From NCBI GenBank assembly GCA_018823325.1, contig JAHJIJ010000024.1, forward strand, positions 62,001 through 126,000: DNA of 64,000 bases, read 5' to 3'. The position numbers and the translations under genes are program-made. Shown here piece after piece: positions 35,034 to 44,020 of the stretch. The notes below the pieces were generated by a model, which worked only from the letters and a program-made list of their open reading frames with translations, made no database searches and had not been told where the DNA came from. The DNA is from Alphaproteobacteria bacterium (GTDB lineage Bacteria; Pseudomonadota; Alphaproteobacteria; Sphingomonadales; Sphingomonadaceae). Numbering within the stretch: the first letter of the stretch is position 1; every line of letters begins with the position of its first letter.

Positions 35034-35867
35034 ATGGTCTGGATTTTCCTAGCGATGATTGCGCTGGGCATGGGCTTGCTAACCTTGTCCCTGCCGCCCA
35101 TCCACGCAATCCTGAAGGCGCTGAATGACGGTGAACTGTACACGCGATGGAGCCGGCTACGCTGGCTGATCGTTGGATTTATCGTTGCCTATGGCCTGTA
35201 TGCAGCGATCCGCTACACCACTGTGGCGACGCCGTCCGATCTGCTCGGAGGGCTGATCCTTCTGGCGGGCGGCTTCTTTGTGCTGGCCGTCGCACGGCTC
35301 TCCGCTCTCACGACTCAGGATCTGGTCCGCATCACCGCGTTGGAACGGGATGTGGTGCGCGATCCGCTCACCGGTACGTTCAACCGGCGCTATCTCGATT
35401 CAAGGCTGGAGGAAGAGATCAACCGCTCGCGCCGCTCGGGCCTGCCTCTTTCAACACTGATGATCGACCTCGACCACTTCAAGGGAATCAATGATCGATA
35501 TGGGCATCTTGTTGGGGATCAGGTGCTGCGGCATGTCGGCTCCCTGATCCTGAGTCAGGTGCGGCTCAACGACATCGTGGTGCGCTATGGCGGCGAGGAA
35601 TTCGTCGTCATTACTCCCGATAGCGGCCTCGACGATGCCGCCAGGCTGGGGCACCGGTTGCTGCGCCATTTGCGAGATCACAGCATCGATCTGCCCAATG
35701 GCGATAAGCTGACGGTCACGGCCAGCATCGGCGCAGCCGTACTAGAGGAAGAGGAAGGCCGCACAACGTTTCTGCGGCGCGCGGACGACGCGCTTTATGA
35801 AGCCAAGCGCAACGGGCGCGACCGCCTTTGCCTGGCGGGTGCTGCTGTCGCCAACAGCATCGCCTGA
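35034..35867 (+). CDS. Membrane diguanylate cyclase (GGDEF)
   Basis: Makes the second messenger cyclic di-GMP. The 277-aa protein has about three N-terminal membrane segments (2-22, 45-61, 70-88), then a GGDEF domain (about 108-265). The active site is GGEEF (186-190), and a complete inhibitory I-site RLND (177-180) lies exactly five residues before it, so product inhibition is expected. No separate sensor domain is seen. Translation may be controlled by the hairpin at 35004-35026. A PilZ protein that could bind c-di-GMP is encoded at 2203. Confidence 0.92.
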   Translation: MVWIFLAMIALGMGLLTLSLPPIHAILKALNDGELYTRWSRLRWLIVGFIVAYGLYAAIRYTTVATPSDLLGGLILLAGGFFVLAVARLSALTTQDLVRITALERDVVRDPLTGTFNRRYLDSRLEEEINRSRRSGLPLSTLMIDLDHFKGINDRYGHLVGDQVLRHVGSLILSQVRLNDIVVRYGGEEFVVITPDSGLDDAARLGHRLLRHLRDHSIDLPNGDKLTVTASIGAAVLEEEEGRTTFLRRADDALYEAKRNGRDRLCLAGAAVANSIA

Positions 35868-35903
35868 AGCGCTTGCGGCATTGGAGGACGTTTCCCGAGA
35901 GCC

Positions 35904-37352
35904 TCAGCGGAACGGCGGCTCATTGAAGGCGCGCAGCTTGCGGCTGTGCAGCCGTTCGCCCTGCTGGCGCAGTCGCTCGCAGGTTTCGAGACCTATGGCG
36001 AGGTGGCCGGCAATGGCTTCCTCATAGAAGCGGTTGGCCTGTCCCGGCAGCTTGAGTTCGCCATGGATCGGCTTGTCCGAGACACACAGCAATGTGCCGT
36101 AGGGCACGCGGAAGCGGTAGCCCTGCGCAGCGATGGTGGCGCTCTCCATGTCCACGCCGACAGCGCGGGACAGCGAGAAGCGCAGCGCCGAACGCGAGTA
36201 GCGCAGCTCCCAGTTACGATCATCGGTGGTGACGATCGTGCCGGTGCGCAGGCGGCGTTTCATGTCGCCGCTGCCGCCCAGAATGTGCTCGCAGGCCTCC
36301 GCCATGGCGACCTGCACTTCGGCAATGGCCGGCACCGGAATTTCGGGCGGCAGCATCTCGTCAAGAACATGGTCGTCGCGCAGATAGGCATGGGCGAGCA
36401 CATAGTCGCCGATCCGCTGGCTTGGACGCAGGCCACCGCAATGGCCGATCATCAGCCAGGCCTCGGGCCGCAGCACGGCGAGATGATCGCAGATCGTCTT
36501 GGCATTGGACGGACCGACACCGATGTTGACGAGCGTGATCCCCGTGCCGTCCGGCGCGATCATGTGATAGGCCGGCATCTGGTGACGGCGCCATGCGCTG
36601 TCTGCAATGGCGCTTTCCGGATCTGCGGTGTCTGGCGTGATTTCCACGCCACCGGCGCCCGACAACGCCGTGAACCGCGTGCCGGGGCGTTTCAGCTCGG
36701 TGCAGCCCCAGCGCACGAACTCATCGACATAACGATGATAGTTGGTGAACAGCACGTAGCGCTGGACATGCTCGGGCGGCGTGCCGGTGTAATGCCGCAG
36801 TCGCGCGAGGCTGAAATCCGTACGCAAGGCATCGAACAGCGCGAGCGGACGCTCCCCTGAAGGCGTAGGCAGAAAAAGCCCGTCCGCAATCTCGTCACCA
36901 ATTTCGGCGAGTTCCGTCGCCGGAAAATGGCGGGCAAGCTCGCTCGGGGGAATGGCGGAAAGCGCTCCGGCGGGCAGCGCATCCAGTACATAAGGGAAGG
37001 GAATGGCCTGATCGCTGCGGCCGACACTGACGTCCACCTCATAATCGCCCATCAGCAGATCGAGTTGCTCGGTCAGATAGCGTGCGAACATCTCGGGGCG
37101 CGTGACGGTGGTCACGTAGCGGCCGGACCTGGAGAGCCGCGCGAACGAACGGCGGCTCGGGGCGCTGTCAATGGTCTGGTGATAATCGAGGATCAGCGAC
37201 GGATAGCAATAATCGCGATCCGCAATGGCCTGCGCGGACGGGATGGTCCCGTCCCGGGCATAAGCGAAGATGGCGTCGCGCAGATTGGTCGTCGCGGCTT
37301 CGTAGCCGGCGATGAGCTGTTGAACGATGGTCGTGCTGGAGGCTTGCTTCAT
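35904..37352 (-). CDS. amn: AMP nucleosidase
   Basis: Splits AMP to adenine and ribose 5-phosphate, controlling adenylate pools. The 482-aa length and domain order match E. coli Amn: an N-terminal regulatory domain (YPSLILDYHQ, SRSGRYVTTVTRPEMF) and a C-terminal phosphorylase-like domain with ITLVNIGVGPSNAKTICDHLAVLRP, MIGHCGGLR and GVDMESATIAAQGYRFRVPYGTLLCVSDKP. Convergent with the diguanylate cyclase gene and followed by a peroxiredoxin gene on the same strand upstream. Confidence 0.94.
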   Translation of the reverse strand: MKQASSTTIVQQLIAGYEAATTNLRDAIFAYARDGTIPSAQAIADRDYCYPSLILDYHQTIDSAPSRRSFARLSRSGRYVTTVTRPEMFARYLTEQLDLLMGDYEVDVSVGRSDQAIPFPYVLDALPAGALSAIPPSELARHFPATELAEIGDEIADGLFLPTPSGERPLALFDALRTDFSLARLRHYTGTPPEHVQRYVLFTNYHRYVDEFVRWGCTELKRPGTRFTALSGAGGVEITPDTADPESAIADSAWRRHQMPAYHMIAPDGTGITLVNIGVGPSNAKTICDHLAVLRPEAWLMIGHCGGLRPSQRIGDYVLAHAYLRDDHVLDEMLPPEIPVPAIAEVQVAMAEACEHILGGSGDMKRRLRTGTIVTTDDRNWELRYSRSALRFSLSRAVGVDMESATIAAQGYRFRVPYGTLLCVSDKPIHGELKLPGQANRFYEEAIAGHLAIGLETCERLRQQGERLHSRKLRAFNEPPFR

Positions 37353-37440
37353 GGCCTATCATAGCTGGCCAATGTGACAGGCGGAAGAGGCCGGCGCTGC
37401 GGGGCCGGGACAAATTGCCCAGCCCCGCAGCGTGAACGGA

Positions 37441-37923
37441 TCAGAGCTGCTCGAGCAGATAGTCCGCGCTGGAGACGCGGAATTCGCCGGGTGCCTCGAC
37501 GTGGAGCTGCTCGACGACGCCGTCATTGACCAGCATGGAGAAACGCTGGCCGCGCGTGCCGAGGCCGAACTTGCTGCCATCCATGGTGAGGCCGACCGCT
37601 TCCGCGAAGCTGCCGTTGCCGTCCGCCAGCAGCGTGACCTTGCCGTCCGCCGAGGAGGCCTTGCCCCATGCGCCCATCACGAAGGGATCGTTAACCGCCG
37701 TGCAGGCGATCTCGTCGACGCCCTTGGCCTTCAGCTCGGCTTCCTTCTCGATATAGCCCGGCAGGTGCTTGGCCGAGCAGGTCGGCGTGAAGGCGCCGGG
37801 AACGGAGAAGAGCGCAACCTTGCGGCCGGCGAAATAGTCCTTGCTCTCGACCGGCTCGGGGCCGCTCTCGGTCATCTTGACGAAGGTGGTCTCGGGCAGT
37901 TTATCACCAACTTTGATCGTCAT
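37441..37923 (-). CDS. Peroxiredoxin (Prx5 / AhpC-TSA type)
   Basis: Thiol peroxidase that reduces H2O2 and organic peroxides, usually with glutaredoxin or glutathione. The 160-aa protein has the peroxidatic cysteine in VPGAFTPTCSAKHLPGY and the Prx5 signature TAVNDPFVMGAWGK. GAGGAG lies upstream of the ATG at 37923; the longer open frame is not used. Divergent from yqgE. Typical length for the family. Confidence 0.92.
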   Translation of the reverse strand: MTIKVGDKLPETTFVKMTESGPEPVESKDYFAGRKVALFSVPGAFTPTCSAKHLPGYIEKEAELKAKGVDEIACTAVNDPFVMGAWGKASSADGKVTLLADGNGSFAEAVGLTMDGSKFGLGTRGQRFSMLVNDGVVEQLHVEAPGEFRVSSADYLLEQL

Positions 37924-38016
37924 GTCTTTCTCCTCAGTCATCCGGAAGGGGGCGGCGGCTGGCGCTCCAGCTCTGTGCGGCAAGTCGGGGTTCGGCAAGC
38001 GACTGTCAAGGTCGAT

Positions 38017-38049
38017 GCCGTGCCGGAACGTGGAACCGTTCGGCACGGC
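38017..38049. promoter_or_regulatory. Inverted repeat in the prx/yqgE divergent region
   Basis: GCCGTGCCG (38017-38025) pairs with CGGCACGGC (38041-38049), and an inner AACG/CGTT helix extends it after one bulged G, leaving a 6-nt loop. It lies between two divergent genes, so an operator or a transcribed leader hairpin are both possible. Confidence 0.45.
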
Positions 38050-38133
38050 GAGCGACTGGCCAGACAGGTCGGGTGCCTGTGGGGTGGACGCGACCAGGCT
38101 TAACAGGCATGCTCATGAGAGGAGTTTCATGAC

Positions 38134-38706
38134 ATGAACGCCCCCACCCAGCCGAAAATCTCGCTTGCCGGCAAGCTGTTGCTGGCCATGCCGGACATGC
38201 CCGATCCGCGCTTTGAACGATCTGTGATTCTCCTTTGCGTTCATGACGAAGGCGGAGCACTGGGCATCGCCCTGCATGAACCTATGACGGGCATTGGACT
38301 GCGTGAGTTGCTCGTTTCGCTGGATATCGATGGCAGCGCAGTGGAGGACAGCTCCGTGCTGCAGGGTGGGCCAGTGGAGCCGCGCCGGGGCTTTGTGCTG
38401 CACAGTCAGGACTGGATGAGCAGCGACAGTCATCCGATCGACGACGACATCGCGTTGACCGGATCCATGGAAGTGCTCAATGCGATTGCCTCGGGCGGCG
38501 GCCCGAAGAGCTGGCTGGTAACGCTTGGTTACGCGGGCTGGGGCGCGGGACAGCTTGAAGCGGAACTGGCAGCGCCGGGGTGGTATCTTGGAAAGGCAGA
38601 GCCGCACCGGCTGTTCTCGATGGCACCGGAAGAGCGATGGACCGGCGCTTTCGCGCTCGAAGGGATTGACCCGGCAATGCTCACAGGCAGCATGGGGCAC
38701 GCCTGA
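38134..38706 (+). CDS. YqgE/AlgH family protein (UPF0301)
   Basis: A 190-aa protein of a widely conserved family of unknown function. Characteristic segments include LLLAMPDMPDPRFERSVILLCVHDEGGALGI at the start (in parts), LQGGPVEPRRGFVLHS and GYAGWGAGQLEAEL. A GAGGAG ribosome binding site lies before the ATG. The name AlgH comes from Pseudomonas alginate genetics; the molecular role is not settled. Confidence 0.92.
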   Translation: MNAPTQPKISLAGKLLLAMPDMPDPRFERSVILLCVHDEGGALGIALHEPMTGIGLRELLVSLDIDGSAVEDSSVLQGGPVEPRRGFVLHSQDWMSSDSHPIDDDIALTGSMEVLNAIASGGGPKSWLVTLGYAGWGAGQLEAELAAPGWYLGKAEPHRLFSMAPEERWTGAFALEGIDPAMLTGSMGHA

Positions 38707-38728
38707 GCACTGCTCGCACGAAGCGCAC

Positions 38729-38744
38729 ATAAAGAAATCTTTAT
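38729..38744. promoter_or_regulatory. Palindromic operator candidate upstream of ahcY
   Basis: ATAAAGA and TCTTTAT are perfect 7-bp arms around AA, 95 nt before the ahcY GTG. The AT-rich palindrome stands out in a GC-rich region and resembles a dimer-binding site of a winged-helix (ArsR-like) regulator. SahR-type S-adenosylhomocysteine sensors control ahcY in other proteobacteria. The link here is inferred. Confidence 0.5.
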
Positions 38745-38838
38745 ATTTGCGGCGGGCGCTGAGCCTTGGTAAGGCGCCGCGGTGTTGCCGGTTGCCTCTC
38801 TTGTATGGCCCCGGCTCAGGCAATCAGGAGAACGACAC

Positions 38839-40236
38839 GTGGCGACCTTGGCCCAGGATTACATCGTAAAGGACATCTCGCTGGCCGGCTTCGGCCGCAA
38901 GGAGATCGAGATCGCCGAAACCGAGATGCCGGGCCTGATGGCACTGCGCGAGGAATTCGGCGCTTCCAAGCCGCTCAAGGGCGCGCGCATCACCGGATCG
39001 CTGCACATGACGATCCAGACCGCTGTGCTCATCGAAACGCTCGCCGAACTGGGCGCCGAGATCCGCTGGGCCTCGTGCAACATCTTCTCGACGCAGGATC
39101 ATGCCGCTGCCGCGATCGCGGCCAAGGGCATCCCGGTGTTCGCCATCAAGGGCGAGACGCTGGAGGAATATTGGGACTATGTGGTCAAGATCTTCGACTG
39201 GGGCGACACGACCTGCAACATGATCCTCGACGATGGCGGCGACGCCACGATGTTCGCGCTGTGGGGCGCGCGCGTCGAGGCCGGTGAAGCGCTGTTCTCG
39301 CCCTCCAACGAGGAAGAGACGATCTTCGTCGCGACGCTCAAGAAGTTCCTTGCCGAGCGCCCGGGCTATCTCACCAAGACGGTTGAAGCGATCAAGGGCG
39401 TCTCCGAGGAGACCACCACCGGCGTGCACCGGCTCTATGAGCTGGCCAAGAAGGGCAAGCTTCCCTTCCCGGCGATCAACGTCAACGACAGCGTGACCAA
39501 GAGCAAGTTCGACAATCTCTATGGCTGCAAGGAAAGCCTCGTCGACGCGATCCGTCGCGCCACCGACGTGATGCTGGCCGGCAAGGTCGCCTGCGTCGCC
39601 GGCTTCGGCGATGTCGGCAAGGGCTCGGCCGCGTCGCTGCGCAATGGCGGCGCGCGCGTGCTGGTGACCGAGATCGACCCGATCTGCGCCCTGCAGGCGG
39701 CGATGGAAGGCTATGAGGTCGTGACGATGGAGGAGGCCGCGAGCCGCGCCGACATCTTCGTCACCGCCACCGGCAACGAGGACATCATCACGCTCGACCA
39801 CATGCGCGCGATGAAGAACATGGCCATCGTCTGCAACATCGGCCATTTTGACAGCGAGATTCAGGTTGCGGCGCTCAGCAACATGAAGTGGACCGAGATC
39901 AAGCCGCAGGTCGACGAGATCGAGTTTCCCGACGGCAAGAAGATCATCCTGCTCGCGCAGGGCCGCCTCGTGAACCTGGGCTGCGCGACGGGCCATCCGA
40001 GCTTCGTCATGTCCTCCAGCTTCACCAATCAGGTGCTCGCGCAGATCGAGCTGTGGACCAAGAGCGACCAGTATCAGAACGAGGTCTATGTGCTGCCCAA
40101 GCATCTCGACGAGAAGGTCGCGGCGCTGCACCTCGAGAAGCTGGGCGTGAAGCTCTCCAAGCTGACCAAGAAGCAGGCCGATTATATCGGCGTGCCGGTC
40201 GAGGGGCCGTTCAAGCCGGATCATTACCGCTACTGA
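38839..40236 (+). CDS. ahcY: Adenosylhomocysteinase (SAH hydrolase)
   Basis: NAD-dependent enzyme that hydrolyses S-adenosylhomocysteine to adenosine and homocysteine, pulling all SAM methylations forward. The 465-aa protein has the N-terminal [23 protein letters not shown]-binding [13 protein letters not shown] and the C-terminal KPDHYRY ending typical of the family. The GTG at 38839 has CAGGAG upstream; the longer frame is rejected. Many methyltransferase genes (ubiG, PmtA-like, CFA synthase) in the window depend on this step. Ends in a strong terminator. Confidence 0.96.
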   Translation: MATLAQDYIVKDISLAGFGRKEIEIAETEMPGLMALREEFGASKPLKGARITGSLHMTIQTAVLIETLAELGAEIRWASCNIFSTQDHAAAAIAAKGIPVFAIKGETLEEYWDYVVKIFDWGDTTCNMILDDGGDATMFALWGARVEAGEALFSPSNEEETIFVATLKKFLAERPGYLTKTVEAIKGVSEETTTGVHRLYELAKKGKLPFPAINVNDSVTKSKFDNLYGCKESLVDAIRRATDVMLAGKVACVAGFGDVGKGSAASLRNGGARVLVTEIDPICALQAAMEGYEVVTMEEAASRADIFVTATGNEDIITLDHMRAMKNMAIVCNIGHFDSEIQVAALSNMKWTEIKPQVDEIEFPDGKKIILLAQGRLVNLGCATGHPSFVMSSSFTNQVLAQIELWTKSDQYQNEVYVLPKHLDEKVAALHLEKLGVKLSKLTKKQADYIGVPVEGPFKPDHYRY

Positions 40237-40259
40237 GGCAGACCCTCATCGCAACCGGG

Positions 40260-40292
40260 AAGGCGCGGCATGTCCGCGCCTTTTCGCGTTTT
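40260..40292 (+). terminator. Rho-independent terminator of ahcY
   Basis: AAGGCGCGG (40260-40268) and CCGCGCCTT (40274-40282) form a perfect 9-bp stem with a CATGT loop. TTCGCGTTTT follows. Confidence 0.8.
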
Positions 40293-40373
40293 GGGCCAGC
40301 GGCCGCGCCCATGAACCGATCCCCGCCCTCTCGGGCAACTTGACCTGTGGCGGATGGCCCTCGAAGACGGGGC

Positions 40374-41324
40374 ATGGACAATCTCACGCATAGCATGGCC
40401 GGGGCGGTGCTGGGGCAGATGGGCCTCAAGCGCAAATCGGGCCTCGGCATGCCGACGATCATCATCGCGGCGAACATCCCGGACATCGATGCGACCTGCA
40501 CGCTGCTCGGCACCCAGTCGCTGGCGCTGCGGCGGGGGCTGACGCACGGGCCGATCGCGATGATCGTGCTGCCGCTGATCCTCACCGCGCTCATGTTCGC
40601 CTTCGACCGCTGGCAGGCGAAGCGCGGCACCCGGCCGGCGGGGCGGCCGCCGGTACGCTTCCTGTGGCTGTGGCTGATCGCGCAGATCGGCACGCTCAGC
40701 CATCCGGCGCTCGACTGGCTGAACAGCTACGGCGTCCGGCTGCTCTCGCCGTTCAGCGAGCAGTGGTTCCATGGCGATACGCTGTTCATCATCGATGTGT
40801 GGCTCTGGGCATTGCTCATCGGCGGCTACATCTGGGCACGGCGGGGCGAGCGGGCAGGCGTGGCGCCGATGATGCAGCGGGCGAGGATCGTGTTCACGCT
40901 GGCCTGCGCCTATATCTTTGCCAATGGCGTGTTGAGCGGCGCGGCGGAAGCGCAGGCGGCCGACTGGCTGCGCGGGCAGGGGCGCGCGCCGGAACTGGTG
41001 GTGGCCAATCCGCAACCCCTCGTGCCATGGGCGCGGGAAATGCTCTGGCGCGGGGAAGGGCGGCACGGCGGCTTCCCTTACAGTCTCGGCGCCGGGCTCG
41101 CGGTGCAGGCCAATTCGGCGGAGGGCGCGGCGAACGGTATGGACGATCCCGGCGTGGCGCTCGCCCGCACGCGCGATGCCGATGCTCGGGCCTTCCTGTT
41201 CTGGTCGCGCATGCCGGTGGCGCAGCGCGCCGACAATGGCGACCTGCTGCTTTCCGACCAGCGTTTCAGCGGACGGGCAAGCCCCAGCTTTTCCGTGCGC
41301 GTACCCGCCGCGCTGCTGGATTAG
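40374..41324 (+). CDS. YdjM-type membrane-bound metal-dependent hydrolase
   Basis: A 316-aa membrane protein of the YdjM/LexA-binding inner-membrane hydrolase family (PF04307). It has the family's metal-site motifs: an N-terminal NLTHSMAG, NIPDIDA, RGLTHG and SHPALDWLNSYGVRLLSPFS, with four or five TMs in the first 200 residues and a soluble C-terminal domain. The ATG at 40374 is preferred over a GTG at 40347. Relatives are SOS-induced in E. coli; no LexA box was seen here. The photolyase gene begins 3 nt after its stop. Confidence 0.85.
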   Translation: MDNLTHSMAGAVLGQMGLKRKSGLGMPTIIIAANIPDIDATCTLLGTQSLALRRGLTHGPIAMIVLPLILTALMFAFDRWQAKRGTRPAGRPPVRFLWLWLIAQIGTLSHPALDWLNSYGVRLLSPFSEQWFHGDTLFIIDVWLWALLIGGYIWARRGERAGVAPMMQRARIVFTLACAYIFANGVLSGAAEAQAADWLRGQGRAPELVVANPQPLVPWAREMLWRGEGRHGGFPYSLGAGLAVQANSAEGAANGMDDPGVALARTRDADARAFLFWSRMPVAQRADNGDLLLSDQRFSGRASPSFSVRVPAALLD

Positions 41325-41327
41325 GCC

Positions 41328-42704
41328 GTGAGCAGCCCGAGCATCGTCTGGTTCCGCCGGGACCTGCGCCTTGCCGATCAGGCCGCGCTGACGCAGGCCT
41401 GCGCCTCCGGGCCTGTCGTGCCCGTCTACATCCTCGACGATGAGACGCCCCGCCACCGGCGCATGGGCGGCGCCTCCCGCTGGTGGCTGAACCACAGCCT
41501 CGCCAGCCTCGATGCGGTGCTGCGCGCGCGCGGCTCCCGCCTGATCCTGCGCCGGGGTAAGGCGGAGGCCGTGCTGGCGGCGCTGGCGGACGAGACCGGC
41601 GCGACACGCATCCACGCCCTGCGCCATTACGAGCCCTGGTGGCGCAAGGCGGAGAAAGCGATTGCCCAAGCACACGATCTGGTGCTGCACGAGGGCAACT
41701 ATCTGGTGCCGCCGGGCGAGCTGAAGACCGGCAGCGGCGGGCCTTACAAAGTGTTCACGCCCTTCTGGCACGCGCTGCGGGATGTGATGCCGCCGAGTGC
41801 CTCCCTCGTGGCACCAGAGCACATCGAAGCGCCGGAACAATGGCCGCAAAGCGACCGGCTCGCGGACTGGGCCCTGCTGCCGACGACGCCGGACTGGGCC
41901 GGGGGCTTTGCGACCGAGTGGACGCCGGGGGAGGAGGGTGCAGCGGCGCGGCTGGAGGAATTCGAGGATTGCGCGGCGGCTTATGACGAGGCGCGCAACC
42001 TGCCCTCCATCGAGGGTTGCTCGCGCCTTTCGCCGCACCTGCATTTCGGCGAGATTTCGCCCGCGACGATCTGGCACAGGCTGGCACGGCGGGACGGCGC
42101 CACCGATCCCTATCTGCGCGAGCTGGCCTGGCGCGATTATGCGCAGAACGTGATCCTGCAGATCAGCGATTATGGCAGCCGCAACGGTCGGGCGCAGTTC
42201 GATGCTTTCCCCTGGCGGGCGGGCGAGGCGGCGGCAGACGATCTCAAGGCATGGCAGCAGGGGCGTACCGGCTACCCAATCGTGGACGCCGGCATGCGCC
42301 AGCTCTGGGCGACGGGGTGGATGCACAACCGCGTGCGCATGATCGCGGCGAGCTTCCTCATCAAGCACCTGCTGATCGACTGGCGCGAAGGCGAGCGCTG
42401 GTTCTGGGACACGCTGGTGGACGCGGACTATGGCAACAATGCCGTCAACTGGCAGTGGGTGGCCGGCACGGGCATCGATTCCAACATGTTCGTGCGGATC
42501 ATGGCGCCGCTCACCCAGTCCGAGAAATTCGATGCCGCGGCCTATATCCGGCAGTGGGTGCCCGAGCTGGCGCATCTGCGGGATGAGTCCATCCACGATC
42601 CCGAGGCCGCCGGCATGCGGCCTTCTGCCTATCCGGCCAAGCGCATCGATCATCGCGTGGCGCGTCAGCGGGCGCTGGATGCCTTCGCGACAGTGAAGGG
42701 CTGA
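41328..42704 (+). CDS. phrB: Deoxyribodipyrimidine photolyase
   Basis: Light-driven repair of UV pyrimidine dimers using FAD. The 458-aa protein has an N-terminal antenna domain (WFRRDLRLADQAALTQA) and the FAD-binding domain with LRELAWRDYAQNVILQ, GMRQLWATGWMHNRVRM and DADYGNNAVNWQWVAGTG; conserved residues for the Trp chain are present. The GTG start follows the previous stop by 3 nt, so the genes are probably cotranscribed. A CFA synthase gene follows. Confidence 0.94.
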   Translation: MSSPSIVWFRRDLRLADQAALTQACASGPVVPVYILDDETPRHRRMGGASRWWLNHSLASLDAVLRARGSRLILRRGKAEAVLAALADETGATRIHALRHYEPWWRKAEKAIAQAHDLVLHEGNYLVPPGELKTGSGGPYKVFTPFWHALRDVMPPSASLVAPEHIEAPEQWPQSDRLADWALLPTTPDWAGGFATEWTPGEEGAAARLEEFEDCAAAYDEARNLPSIEGCSRLSPHLHFGEISPATIWHRLARRDGATDPYLRELAWRDYAQNVILQISDYGSRNGRAQFDAFPWRAGEAAADDLKAWQQGRTGYPIVDAGMRQLWATGWMHNRVRMIAASFLIKHLLIDWREGERWFWDTLVDADYGNNAVNWQWVAGTGIDSNMFVRIMAPLTQSEKFDAAAYIRQWVPELAHLRDESIHDPEAAGMRPSAYPAKRIDHRVARQRALDAFATVKG

Positions 42705-42751
42705 CCGCCCAGCCGGTTGTGTTTCCGGGCGGAATGCGCACATATGGCCTC

Positions 42752-44020
42752 ATGACTGTCCACAACCCGCCAGCGGCCCGCCAGCGCGCCATGCTGCGCC
42801 GCGCCGGCGCGCGGGTGGGCAGCGGCTTGTGGCGCATCCTGCCGACGTGGCTGTTTGAACCGCTGCTGGTGCGGGTCGACCGGGGGCTGGTGAACGGATC
42901 GCTGGAGCTGCATCTGCCGGACGGATCGGTGCGGTTGCTGGGCGGACGGGCGCAGGGCTTCTCGGCCATCGTGCATCTGGCGAACTGGCGCGCGCTGGCG
43001 CGTCTCGCCACCGCCGGTTCGACCGGCTGGTATCGCGCCTGGGCGGACGGCGACTGGTCGAGCCCCGATCCTGTCGCGCTCTTCGCGCTGTTCGGCGCCA
43101 ATGCCCGCTCGCTCGGCGAGGCCGCGCGCTCGTCCGGCCTGCCGCGGATCATCGGCCGCCTCAAGCTGGCGCGGCGCCACAACAGTCGGCGCGGCGCCCG
43201 CCGGAACATTGCCGAGCATTATGATCTGGGTAACGACTTCTACCGGTTGTGGCTCGACGAAACGCTGACCTATTCGAGCGCGCACCCGGCGCATCCCAAG
43301 GAGGCGCTGGAGGCGGCGCAAATCCGCAAGATCGACGATCTGCTGGCGAGACTTGACCTCAAGGACGGCCAGCATCTCCTTGAAATCGGTTGCGGTTGGG
43401 GCAGTCTGGCGCAGCGGGCGCTGGAGCGGTGTGCACTCGATTATACCGGCCTCACCCTGTCGAGCGAGCAACAGCAGGTGGTGCAGCAGCGCATCGAGGC
43501 GATGGGCGCACAATCGCGCGCGCGAGTGCTGCTGCAGGATTATCGCGATTGCACCGGGACTTTCGATGCCATTGCCAGCGTCGAAATGGTCGAGGCGGTG
43601 GGGCAGGCCTATTGGCCGACCTATCTCGATTGCATCGCGCGGCTGCTCAAGCCCGGCGGGCGCGCCGCGATCCAGTTCATCAGCATCGATGACGAGATTT
43701 TCCCCGCCTATGCCGCGCGCGCCGATTTCATCCAGCGCTATATCTTCCCGGGCGGCTGCCTGATCGCCGAGCGCAGCTTTCGCGAGATGGCCGAGCGCGC
43801 CGGGCTTCGCTGGGCGGACCAGACGCGCTTCGGACTCGATTATGCCTGGACGTTGCGGCAATGGCGGGAGCGGTTCGACGCCGTCGTGGACGCCGGGCGC
43901 CTGCCGCCGCGCTTCGATGCCCGCTTCGTGGACATGTGGCGCTATTACCTCATGTATTGCGAGGGCGGCTTTGCCGGACGCAGCATCGATGTGGCGCAGG
44001 TGACGCTGATCAAGGGCTAG
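42752..44020 (+). CDS. cfa: Cyclopropane-fatty-acyl-phospholipid synthase
   Basis: Adds a methylene from SAM to unsaturated phospholipid acyl chains, stabilising membranes. It has an N-terminal lipid-binding domain and a C-terminal methyltransferase with AEHYDLGNDFYRLWLDETLTYSSA, LLEIGCGWGSLA and EMVEAVGQAYWPTY. Start codons GTG 42719, ATG 42734 and ATG 42752 are all possible; the last gives MTVHNPPAARQ and 422 aa. It lies 14-47 nt after phrB and overlaps the 3' end of the convergent patatin gene by 4 nt. Confidence 0.92.
   Translation: MTVHNPPAARQRAMLRRAGARVGSGLWRILPTWLFEPLLVRVDRGLVNGSLELHLPDGSVRLLGGRAQGFSAIVHLANWRALARLATAGSTGWYRAWADGDWSSPDPVALFALFGANARSLGEAARSSGLPRIIGRLKLARRHNSRRGARRNIAEHYDLGNDFYRLWLDETLTYSSAHPAHPKEALEAAQIRKIDDLLARLDLKDGQHLLEIGCGWGSLAQRALERCALDYTGLTLSSEQQQVVQQRIEAMGAQSRARVLLQDYRDCTGTFDAIASVEMVEAVGQAYWPTYLDCIARLLKPGGRAAIQFISIDDEIFPAYAARADFIQRYIFPGGCLIAERSFREMAERAGLRWADQTRFGLDYAWTLRQWRERFDAVVDAGRLPPRFDARFVDMWRYYLMYCEGGFAGRSIDVAQVTLIKG

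Noticed and set aside
38707..38838. SAH riboswitch upstream of ahcY
   Set aside because: The leader is short and no pseudoknotted SAH aptamer pattern could be recognised; the palindrome suggests a protein operator instead.
40230..42743. 837-codon antisense frame opposite the YdjM-like and photolyase genes
   Set aside because: Shadow of strongly supported sense genes; no recognisable motif.
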